The position numbers and the translations under genes were made by a program. The notes beneath the pieces were generated by a model. That model was not told the origin of the DNA and made no database searches. It was given only the letters and a program-made list of their open reading frames with translations. From Vanessa cardui (lineage: Eukaryota > Arthropoda > Insecta > Lepidoptera > Nymphalidae), in NCBI RefSeq assembly GCF_905220365.1, contig NC_061135.1, forward strand, positions 637,501 to 701,500: 64,000 nucleotides of DNA, given 5' to 3'. Numbering within the stretch: the stretch's first letter is position 1; each line of letters opens with the position of its first letter. Below, piece by piece: positions 1 to 9,367 of the stretch.

Positions 1-235
1 AACGCTTTGACGTATTTTCCTCAATTGAAATGGTAGGTATGTGGGATTCATTGTCACTGTAGGCACCAGAATACCCACTAATAAAACAGCGGTACCCACT
101 CCGTTTTTCTAACTGCATGCTACCGTGACGCCCGACGGTTTGTCCACCGTGGGTCTTCAAGCTAGAGAAGTTCCTGGGGTACAGAGAACTCCCCGCAGGG
201 AGAAGGAACGCGTGGTTTAACTTTGGTCCTGCTCT
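1..235 (-). repeat. GC-rich dispersed repeat, copy 1 (cut by window start)
   Basis: This is a GC-rich block in otherwise AT-rich DNA. Read on the minus strand it carries CGGTAGCATGC, then GGGTACCGCTG, AGTGGGTATT and CCCACATACC. The same ordered words recur on the plus strand at 27482-27690. I infer a dispersed retroelement 3' region, possibly an R1-type LINE, but no reading frame is clear. The 5' or 3' limit lies outside the window. Confidence 0.5.
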
Positions 236-828
236 ATAACTCATCATATATCATTATAATATTGAATAGGCTTCCAGTCTATGAAACTTTCGTAAATTAT
301 ATACATTCTATACAAAGATAATTCTATAAACGTACATGTGTTACACAGCTGAACCTTCTCCCAATATACTAACTTCTTTTGAGTAAAATGCTCGAGGCTG
401 AATACTTATATAATTATATAAATATATAAAATGAGAGGATTTTTTTAGGATGACCTTTTCTATTGTCTAATGTAGAATTTAAACGTTGTTATACTCACAT
501 ATGTATTTTGGCATAAATTGCTATTTTATGGCAAGCACGTGCATTTTATACACACACAATAGCTTTTTATCGTTTAATATATACATCATTCAAAAAACAA
601 GATTACATTTTACTTACTTGAGATAGTTCTATTACAATGTAGCAAATTTCTTCTTTTACGCCTTTTGTTTCGATTTTCGTTACAGTGTTATGTACGTATG
701 TAAAGGGGTCATAGGTCAGTCAATAAAACTCTGCAATTACTTTCCCTATTTTAATATATTATAACACCTTATGGTTGTGTTCTCGTTGAGCGCTCAGACC
801 AGAGTGCCTCTCGTTATCCAGCCGTTCG
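236..828. other. Unassigned AT-rich stretch
   Basis: No repeat boundary, reading frame or promoter that I can name. Short TATA-like runs occur around 405-430. Confidence 0.5.
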
Positions 829-1094
829 TTTTTTTATGGTATAGGTTGGCGGACGAGCATATGGGCCACCTGATGGTAAGTGGTCATCATCACCCATAGA
901 CAATGACGCTGTAAGAAATATTAACTATTCCTTCATCGTCAATGTGCCATGGGAACTAAGATGTTATGTCCCTTGTGTAGTACTGGCTCACTCACCCTTC
1001 AAATCGGAACACTACAATACTGAGTACTGGCGGTAGAATATCTGGTGAGTGGGTGGTACCTACTCAGACGGGCTTGCACAAAGCCCTACCACCA
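829..1094 (-). mobile_element. Rep-C, near full length
   Basis: On the minus strand the copy runs from GGTAGGGCTTTGTGCAAGCC to CCAACCTATACCATAAAAAA, the two ends that define Rep-C in this window. In between are the diagnostic words CACCCACTCACC, GGGTGAGTGAGCCAGT, CAGCGTCATTGTCTATGGGT and CCATCAGGTGGCCCATATGC. The A-run end and lack of terminal inverted repeats suggest a non-LTR retroposon (SINE or short LINE tail). It encodes nothing that I recognise. I could not find a target-site duplication. Confidence 0.75.
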
Positions 1095-1321
1095 TGTGAA
1101 ACGTTCTCAACTATCATCAAGTCATCGCTGTGATTCGTGAACGCTTCTGATTGGCTATTGCAAATTTAGTCAAATTCGATAAATAAATCGAAATATTAAT
1201 TGATCGGGTAAAAATGCTTACGAAAAACGTTTCACATATTATGAAAAAATCATAACAAATTTTACAATTAATTTATTGGGTAACAATGCAATGTTTTACA
1301 TATTTTGCGAAGTACATTACT

Positions 1322-1585
1322 ATTTTCAACCGACTTCAAAAAGGAGGAGGTTATCAATTCGTCTGTATTTTTTTGGCTGACACCGGCTCCAAATATAACA
1401 ATAATTATAACTACATTATATAATCGTAAATAGACTTCTAAGTAGTTTAACATTTTTATTTCATTTTACCTAGGAGGACTCTAAAAAATATGTTAAATAT
1501 GCAATTATTTTTATTACCTTTTAGTGCATTTTTATTTGTTTTAAAATAATGGTTTGTTTAGTGTTTTGGTTAAAGTCGGTTTTTC
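1322..1585. repeat. Putative element with CAACCGACTT / AAGTCGGTT ends
   Basis: The left end reads TTTTCAACCGACTTCAAAAA followed by GGAGGAGGTTATCAATTCG. The right end reads TTAAAGTCGGTTTTTC, whose complement matches the left end over about 12 bases. I recall the left word as a common lepidopteran dispersed sequence. The interior is AT-rich and non-coding. Class is uncertain; inverted ends favour a small DNA element. Confidence 0.4.
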
Positions 1586-2123
1586 TTTTTGTTAAAATTT
1601 TATTTATAACAAGTATATCTAGCAAAACCTTACATATGAATAGCGATATGTTTACACCCATACTTGTTCGATTACAAAAATACATAATACTTATTCATGA
1701 GAACTAAAGTTTATTTTGGTGGTTTGCATGCAGGAAAATACGGACGGAAATAAATAAATTTTCTTCGAAATTCGTTCGTATAACTCATATCGGTAGGAAA
1801 ATATTCGAAATTCATATTTTTGAATAATATTTCGTAACTATTTACTAACAGAAATGTATACACGTATTGAGTTTTGACTTTTTCGTTGAGATTTTTGTTA
1901 TTTTAAAATACGGGTTGCGAGTTAAATTTTAAACGAAAAATATGTTTAAAAGAGTATTATATTAAATTAATTACTTTACAGTGAGCGAAACTCCGATCGC
2001 TTGAACAAGACCGATTTTAAAAGTTTAAACATTGGGAACAATTAAAATGTAACAATATACCGCGGAAAGTGAACAATTTAACTTTTTAAAAATTATTATT
2101 AAACAATAACTCTGTTAATAATT
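1586..2123. other. Unassigned AT-rich stretch
   Basis: I see nothing here beyond low-complexity A/T runs. Confidence 0.5.
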
Positions 2124-2398
2124 GAGCTGACATGGTCCAGTGGTTAGAACGCGAGCATCTTAACCGACGATTGCGGTTTCATCAACCGCTTGTGCTTAAT
2201 TTATGTTTATAATTCATCTGATGAAGGAAAACATCGTGAGGAAATCTGCATGTGTCGAATTTCATCGAAATTCTGCCACATGTGCATTCCACCAACCCGA
2301 ATTGCAACAGCGTGGTGGAATATGTTCCAATCCCTCTCCTTAATGGAAGAGGAGGCCTTATCCTAGAAGTGGGAAATTTATAGGCTGTTACTTTACTT
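2124..2398 (+). mobile_element. SINE-A, subfamily A1
   Basis: tRNA-like head starts at GAGCTGACATGGTCCAGTGG. The A box is ATGGTCCAGTGGTTAGAAC, but the B box is damaged (GCGGTTTCATCAACC instead of GGGTTCAAACCC), and the AGGCAAGCACC segment is lost. The body keeps the conserved SINE-A words AACATCGTGAGGAAA and GTGGTGGAATATGTTCC. The A1 markers are TCATCGAAATTCTGCC and CTTAATGGAAGAGG, with a CTGTTACTTTACTT tail. It is probably no longer transcribable by Pol III. Confidence 0.85.
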
Positions 2399-2700
2399 GT
2401 TTTTTAACAACTCTGTCGTAGAATCTCTTATATGTTTTATTTATTTAATTAAAATTAACTTCTGAGATCAATTCCTAATAATAATGGATACTTTTCTGGC
2501 TTAAACCATTGTCTGAAGTTTTATAATCAGTAGTCAAGCACCAGATCCTTATTCAAAGTAGGGTTGAATCCCGATCGAGTCAAATAGCTTGTGTTTAAGT
2601 ATATAACAATTTTGTGTATATGTCTTGTGTTAAAGAAAAACATGCTCTGCACTGCATGAGAATCTAGAGCCATACTATTATGCTCTATCAACTTCGCTAA

Positions 2701-2974
2701 TCAAATCACTAACACTAAGTACTATAAAACAAAGTCACTTTCTCTGTCCCTATATCCCTTTGTATGCTTCAATCTTTAAAACTATGCAACGGATTTTGAT
2801 GCGGTTTTTTAAATAGATAGAGTAACTCAAGAGGAAGGTTTTTGTATGTAATATATGGACATTATAGTAAAGAAACACTGATCATTTTAGAAGTTTGTAA
2901 TGTGATGTCGTAAATAACAAATTCTGTAGTATATTTAGTATCAGTATTGTACCCGTGCATAGTCGGGTCGCTAG
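2701..2974 (+). mobile_element. Hel-F, non-autonomous Helitron-like
   Basis: The copy contains the family words ACGGATTTTGATGCGGTTTT (with one preceding CA) and TAGATAGAGTAACTCAAGAGG. The 3' terminus is ACCCG-TGCATAGT-CGGGT, a 5-bp stem and 8-base loop, then CG-CTAG followed by T at 2975. A subterminal hairpin, a CTAG end and insertion before T are the known Helitron 3' signature. The proposed 5' end, TC after A at 2700, fits the A/T insertion rule but is inferred. No Rep/helicase coding sequence is present. Confidence 0.7.
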
Positions 2975-3260
2975 TATACTATAAAATTGTGTCTCGACTT
3001 AACCACAGCCCACACCGGGACAAGTGTGCGGTCCCAGTCGACCGCGTCGAACCGAGGTTTCTCATCAGACCGCTTTTATTTTAATCTAAATATATAATTA
3101 AACGATAAATTATATGGCTTCATACATCTCAATACATACAATAACACGTAGATCTCGTGTAGTAAATAATTAATTTTATAGAAGTAGTTAAGAAGCTGAA
3201 AATTGTGAATTAGTAAAAGCTATATTTTCCACCGAATTCGCTCGCGTTTAGGTAAGTCGA

Positions 3261-3545
3261 CAGTGGTGGATTTAAAAATTTGCCGCTAGTAGGCTATTCA
3301 ATTGCTTTATATTATATTTATATCATATGATTTAGTTTAGTTTACAACCGTATTAATTATATTTATTCTGAAATTGCAACTTTATGATTAATTTGTGTTT
3401 TCTAGTCCGGAAATGAGGACCTGTAACATCGGACGTAATGTACATATAATTATGTTTATTTCTTTAAGATAAATAAAAATTGGGCTAAAATTGCCGCCCA
3501 TCTAAATCTGCCATCCTAGGCTCCAGGCTACTAAATCCGCCACTA
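3261..3545. mobile_element. MITE with CAGTGGYGGATTTA inverted ends
   Basis: The left end is CAGTGGTGGATTTA and the right end is TAAATCCGCCACTA, complementary except for two or three positions. Flanks are TAAGTCGA (3253-3260) and CAAGTCGT (3546-3553), an 8-bp pair with six matches, as expected for a hAT-type 8-bp target-site duplication. Inner GCCGC words near both ends extend the inverted match. It is 285 bp, non-coding and probably non-autonomous. The superfamily call is an inference from end sequence and duplication length. Confidence 0.6.
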
Positions 3546-3617
3546 CAAGTCGTTGTCCTTTGCTGGGGTTCAAGATTATTGAAAGACCTTAAAAAAGCAA
3601 TAGACAGGCAGAGTTAC

Positions 3618-3808
3618 TTGAAATAAAACTAGTTATAACGGATTTGAAGTTATTTGAATTAGTAGACGTAGCGTTCGTCTACCGGTGACCACGAACGCTG
3701 TAAAGTGCTCGAAACGTCGGGATGCCAAAAATAATTAATATACGCGATTCAAATCCGTTATAACTAGTTTTATTTCAATGTGTAATTGCGAAAATTTAAG
3801 ACAACATT
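3618..3808 (+). mobile_element. Stem-forming element, Penelope-like? copy 1
   Basis: Two perfectly complementary 30-base arms (3618-3647 and 3749-3778) flank about 100 bases. A non-inverted tail ending AAATTTAAGACAACATT follows the second arm. The whole is flanked by AGAGTTAC at 3610-3617 and 3809-3816, an exact 8-bp duplication that could be counted as 10 if the adjacent TT belongs to the target. The ends are not terminal inverted repeats of each other. A second, collapsed copy lies at 44255-44322. The loop holds a hammerhead-ribozyme-like core, which points to a Penelope-like terminal repeat; this class is an inference. Confidence 0.55.
3665..3718 (+). ncRNA. Degenerate hammerhead-ribozyme-like motif
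   Basis: GACGT-A (3665-3670) can form stem III with ACGTC (3714-3718) directly after GAA. That gives the required GTA cleavage triplet and GAAA core side, and the total length of 54 nt is normal for minimal hammerheads. The other core side reads CCGGTGA (3682-3688) where CTGANGA is needed, two transitions away. Stems I and II are weak: only CAC/GTG is obvious in stem II. If real, it is a decayed ribozyme and would not be expected to cut. Confidence 0.3.
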
Positions 3809-3816
3809 AGAGTTAC

Positions 3817-4505
3817 TTTCTATTAGTGCAGATTTCACATTATAACTACAAAATTAAGCCATTTTTCATATTAAGCGTAATAATAAATATATACGAATTT
3901 TTATTTAAGGCTGTTGTTCAAGCAAGATTAGTCTAATATTTTATGTAACCAAAAAATAGTAAACAGTAGGAAACATCTTCCCTAACCATTATCTTTATTC
4001 ATTAACGCTAAATGAAACTCAACTAAAGAAAAATACTTTCTGAAGTTGTTTTTTATACAAATGTCAGTTAGGTCGCTTTGTGAACAGATAGTATCCGTTA
4101 CATAATAGTCCTTCAGAGGCGATAGCGTCTGTCGAGAGCCTTTTGTTGGGGAAACGCTAAATTGAACGCGTGTTTCACTTTACCTGTTACCTGTCTCAGA
4201 TAATCAATGCTGAGTTCGTTCCTTATCGGTTTCACGATTCGAATAACATACGTGGAATATAAAAAAAAAAACTTTATTGTGATTTTATGTGTGAGGAAAT
4301 AAGAATAAGAATGCGTATTTCTTTTCCGCTTATTTATTTGCACCAAAAGATGTATAAATTTAATCAACTTTGTTGGCTTCGGTGTAGATTCTATTTCTGA
4401 AGTGATATCTTTTTATGGAAGGATAAACCGCTTCGTTACGTAACGCGTTACGGTGTCAGTGTGTTTGGTTTTCCTTTCTCTTACGACGATATGAAAGATA
4501 GAACT
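3817..4505. other. Unassigned AT-rich stretch
   Basis: No repeat family recognised. A slightly GC-richer patch at 4100-4240 lies in an 84-codon minus-strand open frame, but that frame has no recognisable motif and ends in an AT-rich tract. Confidence 0.4.
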
Positions 4506-4516
4506 ACATAGGCACT

Positions 4517-4639
4517 CCTTCTTTTAGGCCGGCAACGCATCTGCAATCCCCCCGGTGTTGCAGATGTCCATGGGCGGCGGTGATCACTTTCCATCAGGTG
4601 AGCCTCTTGCTCGTTTGCCCCCTATAACATAGTAAAAAA
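4517..4639 (+). mobile_element. 5'-truncated non-LTR retroposon tail
   Basis: The sequence GGCCGGCAACGCATCTGCAA begins the recognisable part. GTCCATGGGCGGCGGTGATC, CCATCAGGTGAGCC and TTGCTCGTTTGCCCCCTAT follow, with a short A-run at the end. I recall this as a very common lepidopteran LINE 3' end. ACATAGGCACT at 4506-4516 is repeated exactly at 4640-4650, an 11-bp target-site duplication that fixes both ends. It shares the CATCAGGTG...GCTCGT module with Rep-C. Confidence 0.8.
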
Positions 4640-4736
4640 ACATAGGCACTAACTCCATGAGTCGACGAGAGAGATTTGAGGCACAGACTTTAATGTAATT
4701 ATCCCTTTATTGTAAGTTGAAGAAATCTCTTCATCT

Positions 4737-4850
4737 AGATTTCTCGCCGTCTGTATGTTAAAATCTTTTAAACTACGCAATGGATTTTGATGCGTTTCAT
4801 AAATAAACATACTGATTCAAAGGTGGTTTTATATGTACAATACATGATAT
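4737..4850 (+). mobile_element. Hel-F internal fragment
   Basis: CTGTATGTTAAAATC, AACTACGCAATGGATTTTGA and TGCGTTTCATAAATA match the interior of the Hel-F copy at 2701-2974. Neither Helitron terminus is present, so this is a relic. Confidence 0.55.
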
Positions 4851-4897
4851 ATTAGAATTTTAACTTTCTTTATTTTTATATTTTAGATGTATATATA

Positions 4898-5126
4898 GAT
4901 TAAAGTTATTGATTTCGGGATATTTACCATGTTTTTTATTTTTACTAGGGCTCCATATTTCGACATTATCTACGTATGTCTTGTTCGCGAGAGTGAAGTT
5001 TGCGGGTAGATTCAGTCTCGTGAACAAGACATTCGTAGATAATTCACCGAACAAAAATATAATAAAAAACATGGTAAATATGCCGTATACTAAAATAACC
5101 ATGTTAATTTAAAATTTTATATATAA
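4898..5126 (+). mobile_element. Fold-back element L, copy 1
   Basis: The left half carries CGGGATATTTACCATGTTTT, TCTACGTATGTCTTGTTCGC and GAGAG. The right half carries the complement: CTCGTGAACAAGACATTCG, AGATAATTC and AAAAACATGGTAAATATGCC. A 3' tail AACCATGTTAATTTAAAATT lies outside the palindrome. ATGTATATATA at 4887-4897 recurs at 5127-5137, an AT-rich 11-bp duplication that supports these limits. Open frames on both strands (80 and 67 codons) are a by-product of the symmetry and are not genes. A better-preserved copy lies at 7038-7219 in the opposite orientation. Confidence 0.6.
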
Positions 5127-5137
5127 ATGTATATATA

Positions 5138-5879
5138 TTTTTATTTTACCCATTAGAAGCCGGGGTAGGTACGAGTAGACAGTTAAATAAATCTTTTGAA
5201 TGATTAAGTAATAAATCTCTTTAAAGCATTTTCTCTGAGTCTATTCATTAATTATAATCTGAATATTTAATAGAATATTTAATACTACATATTAATCCAA
5301 TCAGTGAATTTGTAATTATATAATAAAGTGATCTTTATTGAAATAATCATGTAACTACTGTTCAAACAGATATACTAAGAGATATAAGTTTTCAGCTTTG
5401 ATATTATAAGTCGACAACAAAGTTTGTAACATGTTATGAATAATTATATAAAAAGACAAAATAACGAGAATGCATCGAATATTTATCAAAATTAAACAAA
5501 TTAATTTAGTAATAAAAAAAAGTCTTTTTTAAATACGATTTTAAAGATCAAGATTTTACATATTCATGAACTGAAACATCTTGCCTCATGATATATTTAC
5601 TTACTATGTGAAACACAAGATAATCTTACATTTTTTTTTATTTTGTTTTTAAGTTATTATTACGAAACTTACGAACTTACTACTTCACATTACTCGAGCG
5701 TGGAGACTTGGTCCAAAATGTTCTCTAACACAAGTTCTTTTTCGATGTTTTCACTGCATTTTTATTGGTGTCCGGATTTTATCTTATAGTTATTTGAAAT
5801 TCAAATGATAACTAAGTCATATCGACTCTACTTTTATTATTAGTATATGTTTAATAAAATTGAATGGACAAATTAAACC
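5138..5879. other. Unassigned AT-rich stretch
   Basis: Nothing recognisable; the sequence is rich in short A and T runs. Confidence 0.5.
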
Positions 5880-6045
5880 CCTCTGGGCCTTGTAAACTAA
5901 GATGATAAGTCCCATGCGCCTGTATACTAGCTAACTCGCTATTTAAACCGAAACACAACAATACTCAGTATTATTGCTTGGTGCTAAAATATTCTATAAG
6001 GAGTGGGTGGTACCTTCCCAGACGACCTTGTAAAATGCTTTACTA
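5880..6045 (-). mobile_element. Rep-C, degenerate 5' half
   Basis: The plus strand shows AAACTAAGATGATAAGTCCC, AAACCGAAACACAACAATAC, GAGTGGGTGGTACCTTCCC and AGACG, the complement of the first half of Rep-C in order. The A-tailed 3' end is missing or eroded. Confidence 0.65.
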
Positions 6046-6077
6046 TAATAAGAATATAAATTCACGAAAAAGAATTA

Positions 6078-6435
6078 ATAAAGTAAAGTAACAGCCTTTA
6101 AATTTCCCACTGCTGAGATAAGGCCTCCTCTTCCATTAAGGAGAGGCCAAACCCTCTACATACGACATACAAACATATAAACCTCTCCCTTTGAGGAGAA
6201 GGTTTGGAACATATTCCACCACGCTGTTCCAATTCGGGTTGGTGGAATGCACATGTGGCAGAATTTCGATGAAATTAGACACATGCATTTTTCCTCACGA
6301 TGTTTTCCTTCACCGCCGAGCACGACATGAATTATAAACACAATTAAGCACATATATATAGTGGTGCTTGCCTTGATTTGAACCCGAAGTCATCGGTTAA
6401 GATGCACGAGTTCTTACCACTGGGTCATCTTAGCT
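6078..6435 (-). mobile_element. SINE-A with both A1 and A2 3' segments
   Basis: Read on the minus strand, head, A box and B box are intact enough to recognise and the body has the A1 marker TCATCGAAATTCTGCC. The 3' part is odd. An A2-type segment (CCTTCTCCTCAAAGGGAGAG) is followed after about 35 bases of unrelated sequence by an A1-type segment (CTCCTTAATGGAAGAGG) and an A1 tail ending in TTACTTTACTTT. The copy is therefore some 60 bp longer than normal, from a local duplication or recombination. Confidence 0.8.
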
Positions 6436-7024
6436 CAGTTGTAAAATGCTTTAACATAATATCAATATAAATACATGAAAAAGAATTATTAACCTTCAAG
6501 AATATAAAAAAAAGTAATAAACGATTAATATTACGATAATAATTTAAATACAGTTGCAGCCTGAGTTTACAAGGTGTGCTTGTTAAATGCCTTATTACAA
6601 TAAGTATAAAGTTCAAATTGGATTAAACTTCTATTCGGGCTTGTGTATCTGCGGCCTGTGTCATACTGTACACGATTCCTTTGTCGTTCGCTTACAAAGC
6701 AATAATAGGATATTATGTAGTTGCAAATTGGATTGCAGAGGAAATGTGTGCATCCGTTGCATTGACGCAGGATCGCTGTAGGTCGGCAAGTATTAGATAT
6801 CTTTGTTGCGATGATCGTAACGAGACATGTTTGTGTTTCAATTTGTATCACTTCAAGTCATCTTGATGTGTTCCAATTCAAAACGATATTTAAATTTGAT
6901 TGTTTTAAATAACTGCTACAACTTAGGCGATATCTTCTAGTATGCAAATTGTCTTGTATTGAAGTTCAAGTGCTATCATAATTTAGTTTAAGATTTAATA
7001 AATTATATAGATGTAAGAAGATAC
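6436..7024. other. Unassigned stretch
   Basis: The segment 6570-6850 is less AT-rich and is open for 60-90 codons in three overlapping frames on both strands. None of these frames shows a motif or a codon pattern that singles it out, so I do not call a gene. Confidence 0.4.
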
Positions 7025-7037
7025 ACATTTGTTTTAC

Positions 7038-7219
7038 ATAAGATTTTAAATTAACATGGTTATTTTTATTACTAAAGTTATTCATTGCGGGATATTTACC
7101 ACGTTTTTTATTTCGACATTATCTATGAATGTCTTGTTCACTCGTCTCTCGTGAACAAGAATATCCAGCTCCACCGAATAAAAATCATGGTAAATATCCC
7201 GCAATTAATAACTTTAGTG
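7038..7219 (-). mobile_element. Fold-back element L, copy 2
   Basis: ACATTTGTTTTAC at 7025-7037 is repeated exactly at 7220-7232, a 13-bp target-site duplication that delimits a 182-bp element. Positions 7071-7218 form one long inverted repeat. ACTAAAGTTATT and GCGGGATATTTACC on the left pair with GGTAAATATCCCGC and AATAACTTTAGT on the right, closing around GTTCACTCGTCTCTCGTGAAC. On the minus strand a tail ending GTTAATTTAAAATC lies outside the stem, as in copy 1. Variable duplication length plus a one-sided tail suggests retroposition more than cut-and-paste. Confidence 0.65.
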
Positions 7220-7249
7220 ACATTTGTTTTACGTTGCAAATACCGGCAA

Positions 7250-7330
7250 TGATAACTAATATGTTATGTTCCTTGTACCTCACACTGGGCATCAGTACCC
7301 AGTTGTTGGCGGTAAAATCTGAGCGGGATA
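7250..7330 (-). mobile_element. Rep-C, degenerate fragment
   Basis: ACTAATATGTTATGTTCCTT, CACTGGG and TTGGCGGTAAAATCTGAGCG follow the complement of mid Rep-C in order, with small deletions. Both ends are missing. Confidence 0.5.
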
Positions 7331-8912
7331 ACTGATCCAGAAGTGCTAGCTCCAAGCCGTATCCTCAAATTGAAACATTAATCTATCTTTCTTTAAAAAA
7401 ACACAGATGACACACCGTTGTTCCTCCAAACAAAGTACGTTGTAAGTATTTCGCTAACTCAGACACTTGGACAGATAGTTTAATTACTGCGTATTCGAGG
7501 TGCGAGTTTTAACGCTGTTTGTCGTAAGTTTTAATAGGATTTTCGTTTTCTAATTTCATAGCTGCCTTTTAAATTTGTCATTTTGGAACAATTTCGAAAT
7601 AGGCTTACTCTTTCGTAAATGCTTGTCAAGTAATCACAAATATCAAACGTATCACAGCTGCTGAGACATTTTAAGCTTTAATATCAAAGCACTAAGTGTG
7701 AACATTGTTGGACAATATGTGATCCGACGTAACGAACGCTTGTAAATGCCTCTGCAAAATTTTAAAGCCGGGCTGAACACGCTCTAGCGAATTTCACGTT
7801 TTCAATAATTTAATTTAATTTAAATTTTAAAATCGCTCTGATTATTTTCAACTTTCTGATAATTTACTTATCGAATGAATATTATTGGTTTTCACAGAAT
7901 TCCGCAAAATGTGGTAAATACTGAGATTCTTTATCAATTAAAATATTGTATGTGGATAATATTTGTAAAAAATAATGAATTTTATTAAAAACTGTAGCGT
8001 AAGTTGGTTATTTCCTGCAATCAATAATAAGCCTTAAATATTACAATAGAGAATTGAATTTAATGATTCGAATAATCACAATTATGCTAGTTTCGTTCGT
8101 TTTCCCCTGGGATTTCCCTTGCAAAGGGTACTCATTTCGGTCAGCTAATTTAACTGGATTAGGTTAGGATTCAAAGTGCATTATATGCAAATAAAGTAAG
8201 CTGAGCTGCGTATTGTAATCGCAAAAAAATTAATCAGTAATCGATTAAATGTGAAAACCAATTATATAATTCTTCTGACAAAATAATTATGATGTATGAG
8301 GAATATCTTAGCAAATATATTATCAATCTGCTCAAGTATTATGTAGTTAACTTAAGATGTTACTTGAGTTATTTTCTGACTACGATTTGCTTGATTTTTT
8401 ATACAGCCGTCAAAGACAAGCCAGGACTTATGGCTATCGTTATTATTATTAGAAGAATATATTATATAATAGCAATAGACCAATTTTCACCTGATGGTAA
8501 TAAATATATATGAAGAAAAAAAATTGTCAGGAGGCGATCGTACTTACATAGGTCTACTATAAACGATATAACAACTTACTAATTTATTATATACGTATGT
8601 GCACACAAGCGTTGCTTAACATTTTTTTTGTAATTGGACACCAGAGGCGTTTTGAATGCTTTCGGGGATCCCGTTGTAGAATCACATACATTGCCTCACA
8701 AAAGAGTTACTGACTCTATGCAGTCGAGTTACAGGAGTATCAAGTTTGTGTGTTCCTTGTACCAATGCTCTGAATATCATATTTTTTAAAAAAAAATATT
8801 AAAATTTACGAGCTATATCATCATCGGTAAATTTGGCACCAACAGTAAAGTCAAGAAGTTTAGCTGACTCAATCATTTTAAGGAAACCGGAGGAACAGAT
8901 GATGAAATAAGT
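7331..8912. other. Long unassigned AT-rich stretch
   Basis: I found no repeat boundary here. A 74-codon open frame at 8289-8513 is AT-driven and lacks any motif. A 14-base match at 8529-8542 to the complement of the 57160 LINE just after its stop codon (ACGATCGCCTCCTG) is too short to call. Confidence 0.4.
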
Positions 8913-8986
8913 AGGTAGGTTGGTGGACATTTGGCAGAATTTCATCCTATAGGATGAAATTCTGCCAAATGTCCACCAACCTACCT
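8913..8986. repeat. 74-bp perfect palindrome made from a SINE-A piece
   Basis: Every base from 8913 to 8949 pairs with its mirror from 8986 to 8950, centred on CCTATAGG with no loop. The arm reads AGGTTGGTGGACATTTGGCA then GAATTTCAT, which resembles the minus-strand SINE-A words GGTTGGTGGAATACACATGT and GGCAGAATTTC. It is an inverted duplication of a diverged SINE fragment. Absence of mismatches means it is recent or maintained by gene conversion. Confidence 0.9.
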
Positions 8987-9367
8987 TTAATCAGGAATGG
9001 AATAAACTTCACATTCGTCGTGACCTCTATCAAACCTTTATCAAACAGTAAAAACACTTCTAATCATGATAGACATTATTCTAGATATCATATATGTTTA
9101 TAGTAGTTTCTACATAATGTAGTAGAGAATATATACGTCAATTTCGAACACAAATTTTTGTGATATTGCAAAACAAAGGGCCCAGTTTCCGCGGCATGTA
9201 CCTGGGACATGATTTGCGTAACTAGAATGTTTCACGGCTGTAAAATTGCTTTGAGCCGAAGCTAGTTCGGTGACAATTTGCGCGGGAATCGTACTCCGCC
9301 ATTTTGTTTTCAAGATATTTCGTGAAGCATATAACAGTACTAATATTATTTCAAAAAAAAATTAAAA
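8987..9367. other. Unassigned, partly GC-richer stretch
   Basis: At 9150-9310 base composition is more balanced. The minus strand carries AAAATGGCGGAGTACG, a YY1-like AAAATGGCGG word often seen near animal promoters. I see no initiator, splice signal or protein similarity, so a regulatory role is only a possibility. Confidence 0.25.

Noticed and set aside
2540..2670. GGGTTGAATCCCGATCGAGT as a SINE head
   Set aside because: It looks like a B box, but I could not align an A box or a SINE body around it.
4860..5112. Overlapping 80- and 67-codon frames on opposite strands
   Set aside because: They encode near-mirror peptides because the DNA is an inverted repeat.
8529..8542. Match to the complement of the LINE sequence after its stop codon
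   Set aside because: Only 14 bases agree and the flanks do not.
9110..9313. Minus-strand frame with an upstream AAAATGGCGG word as a first exon
   Set aside because: No protein similarity, no convincing splice donor, and AT-rich continuation.
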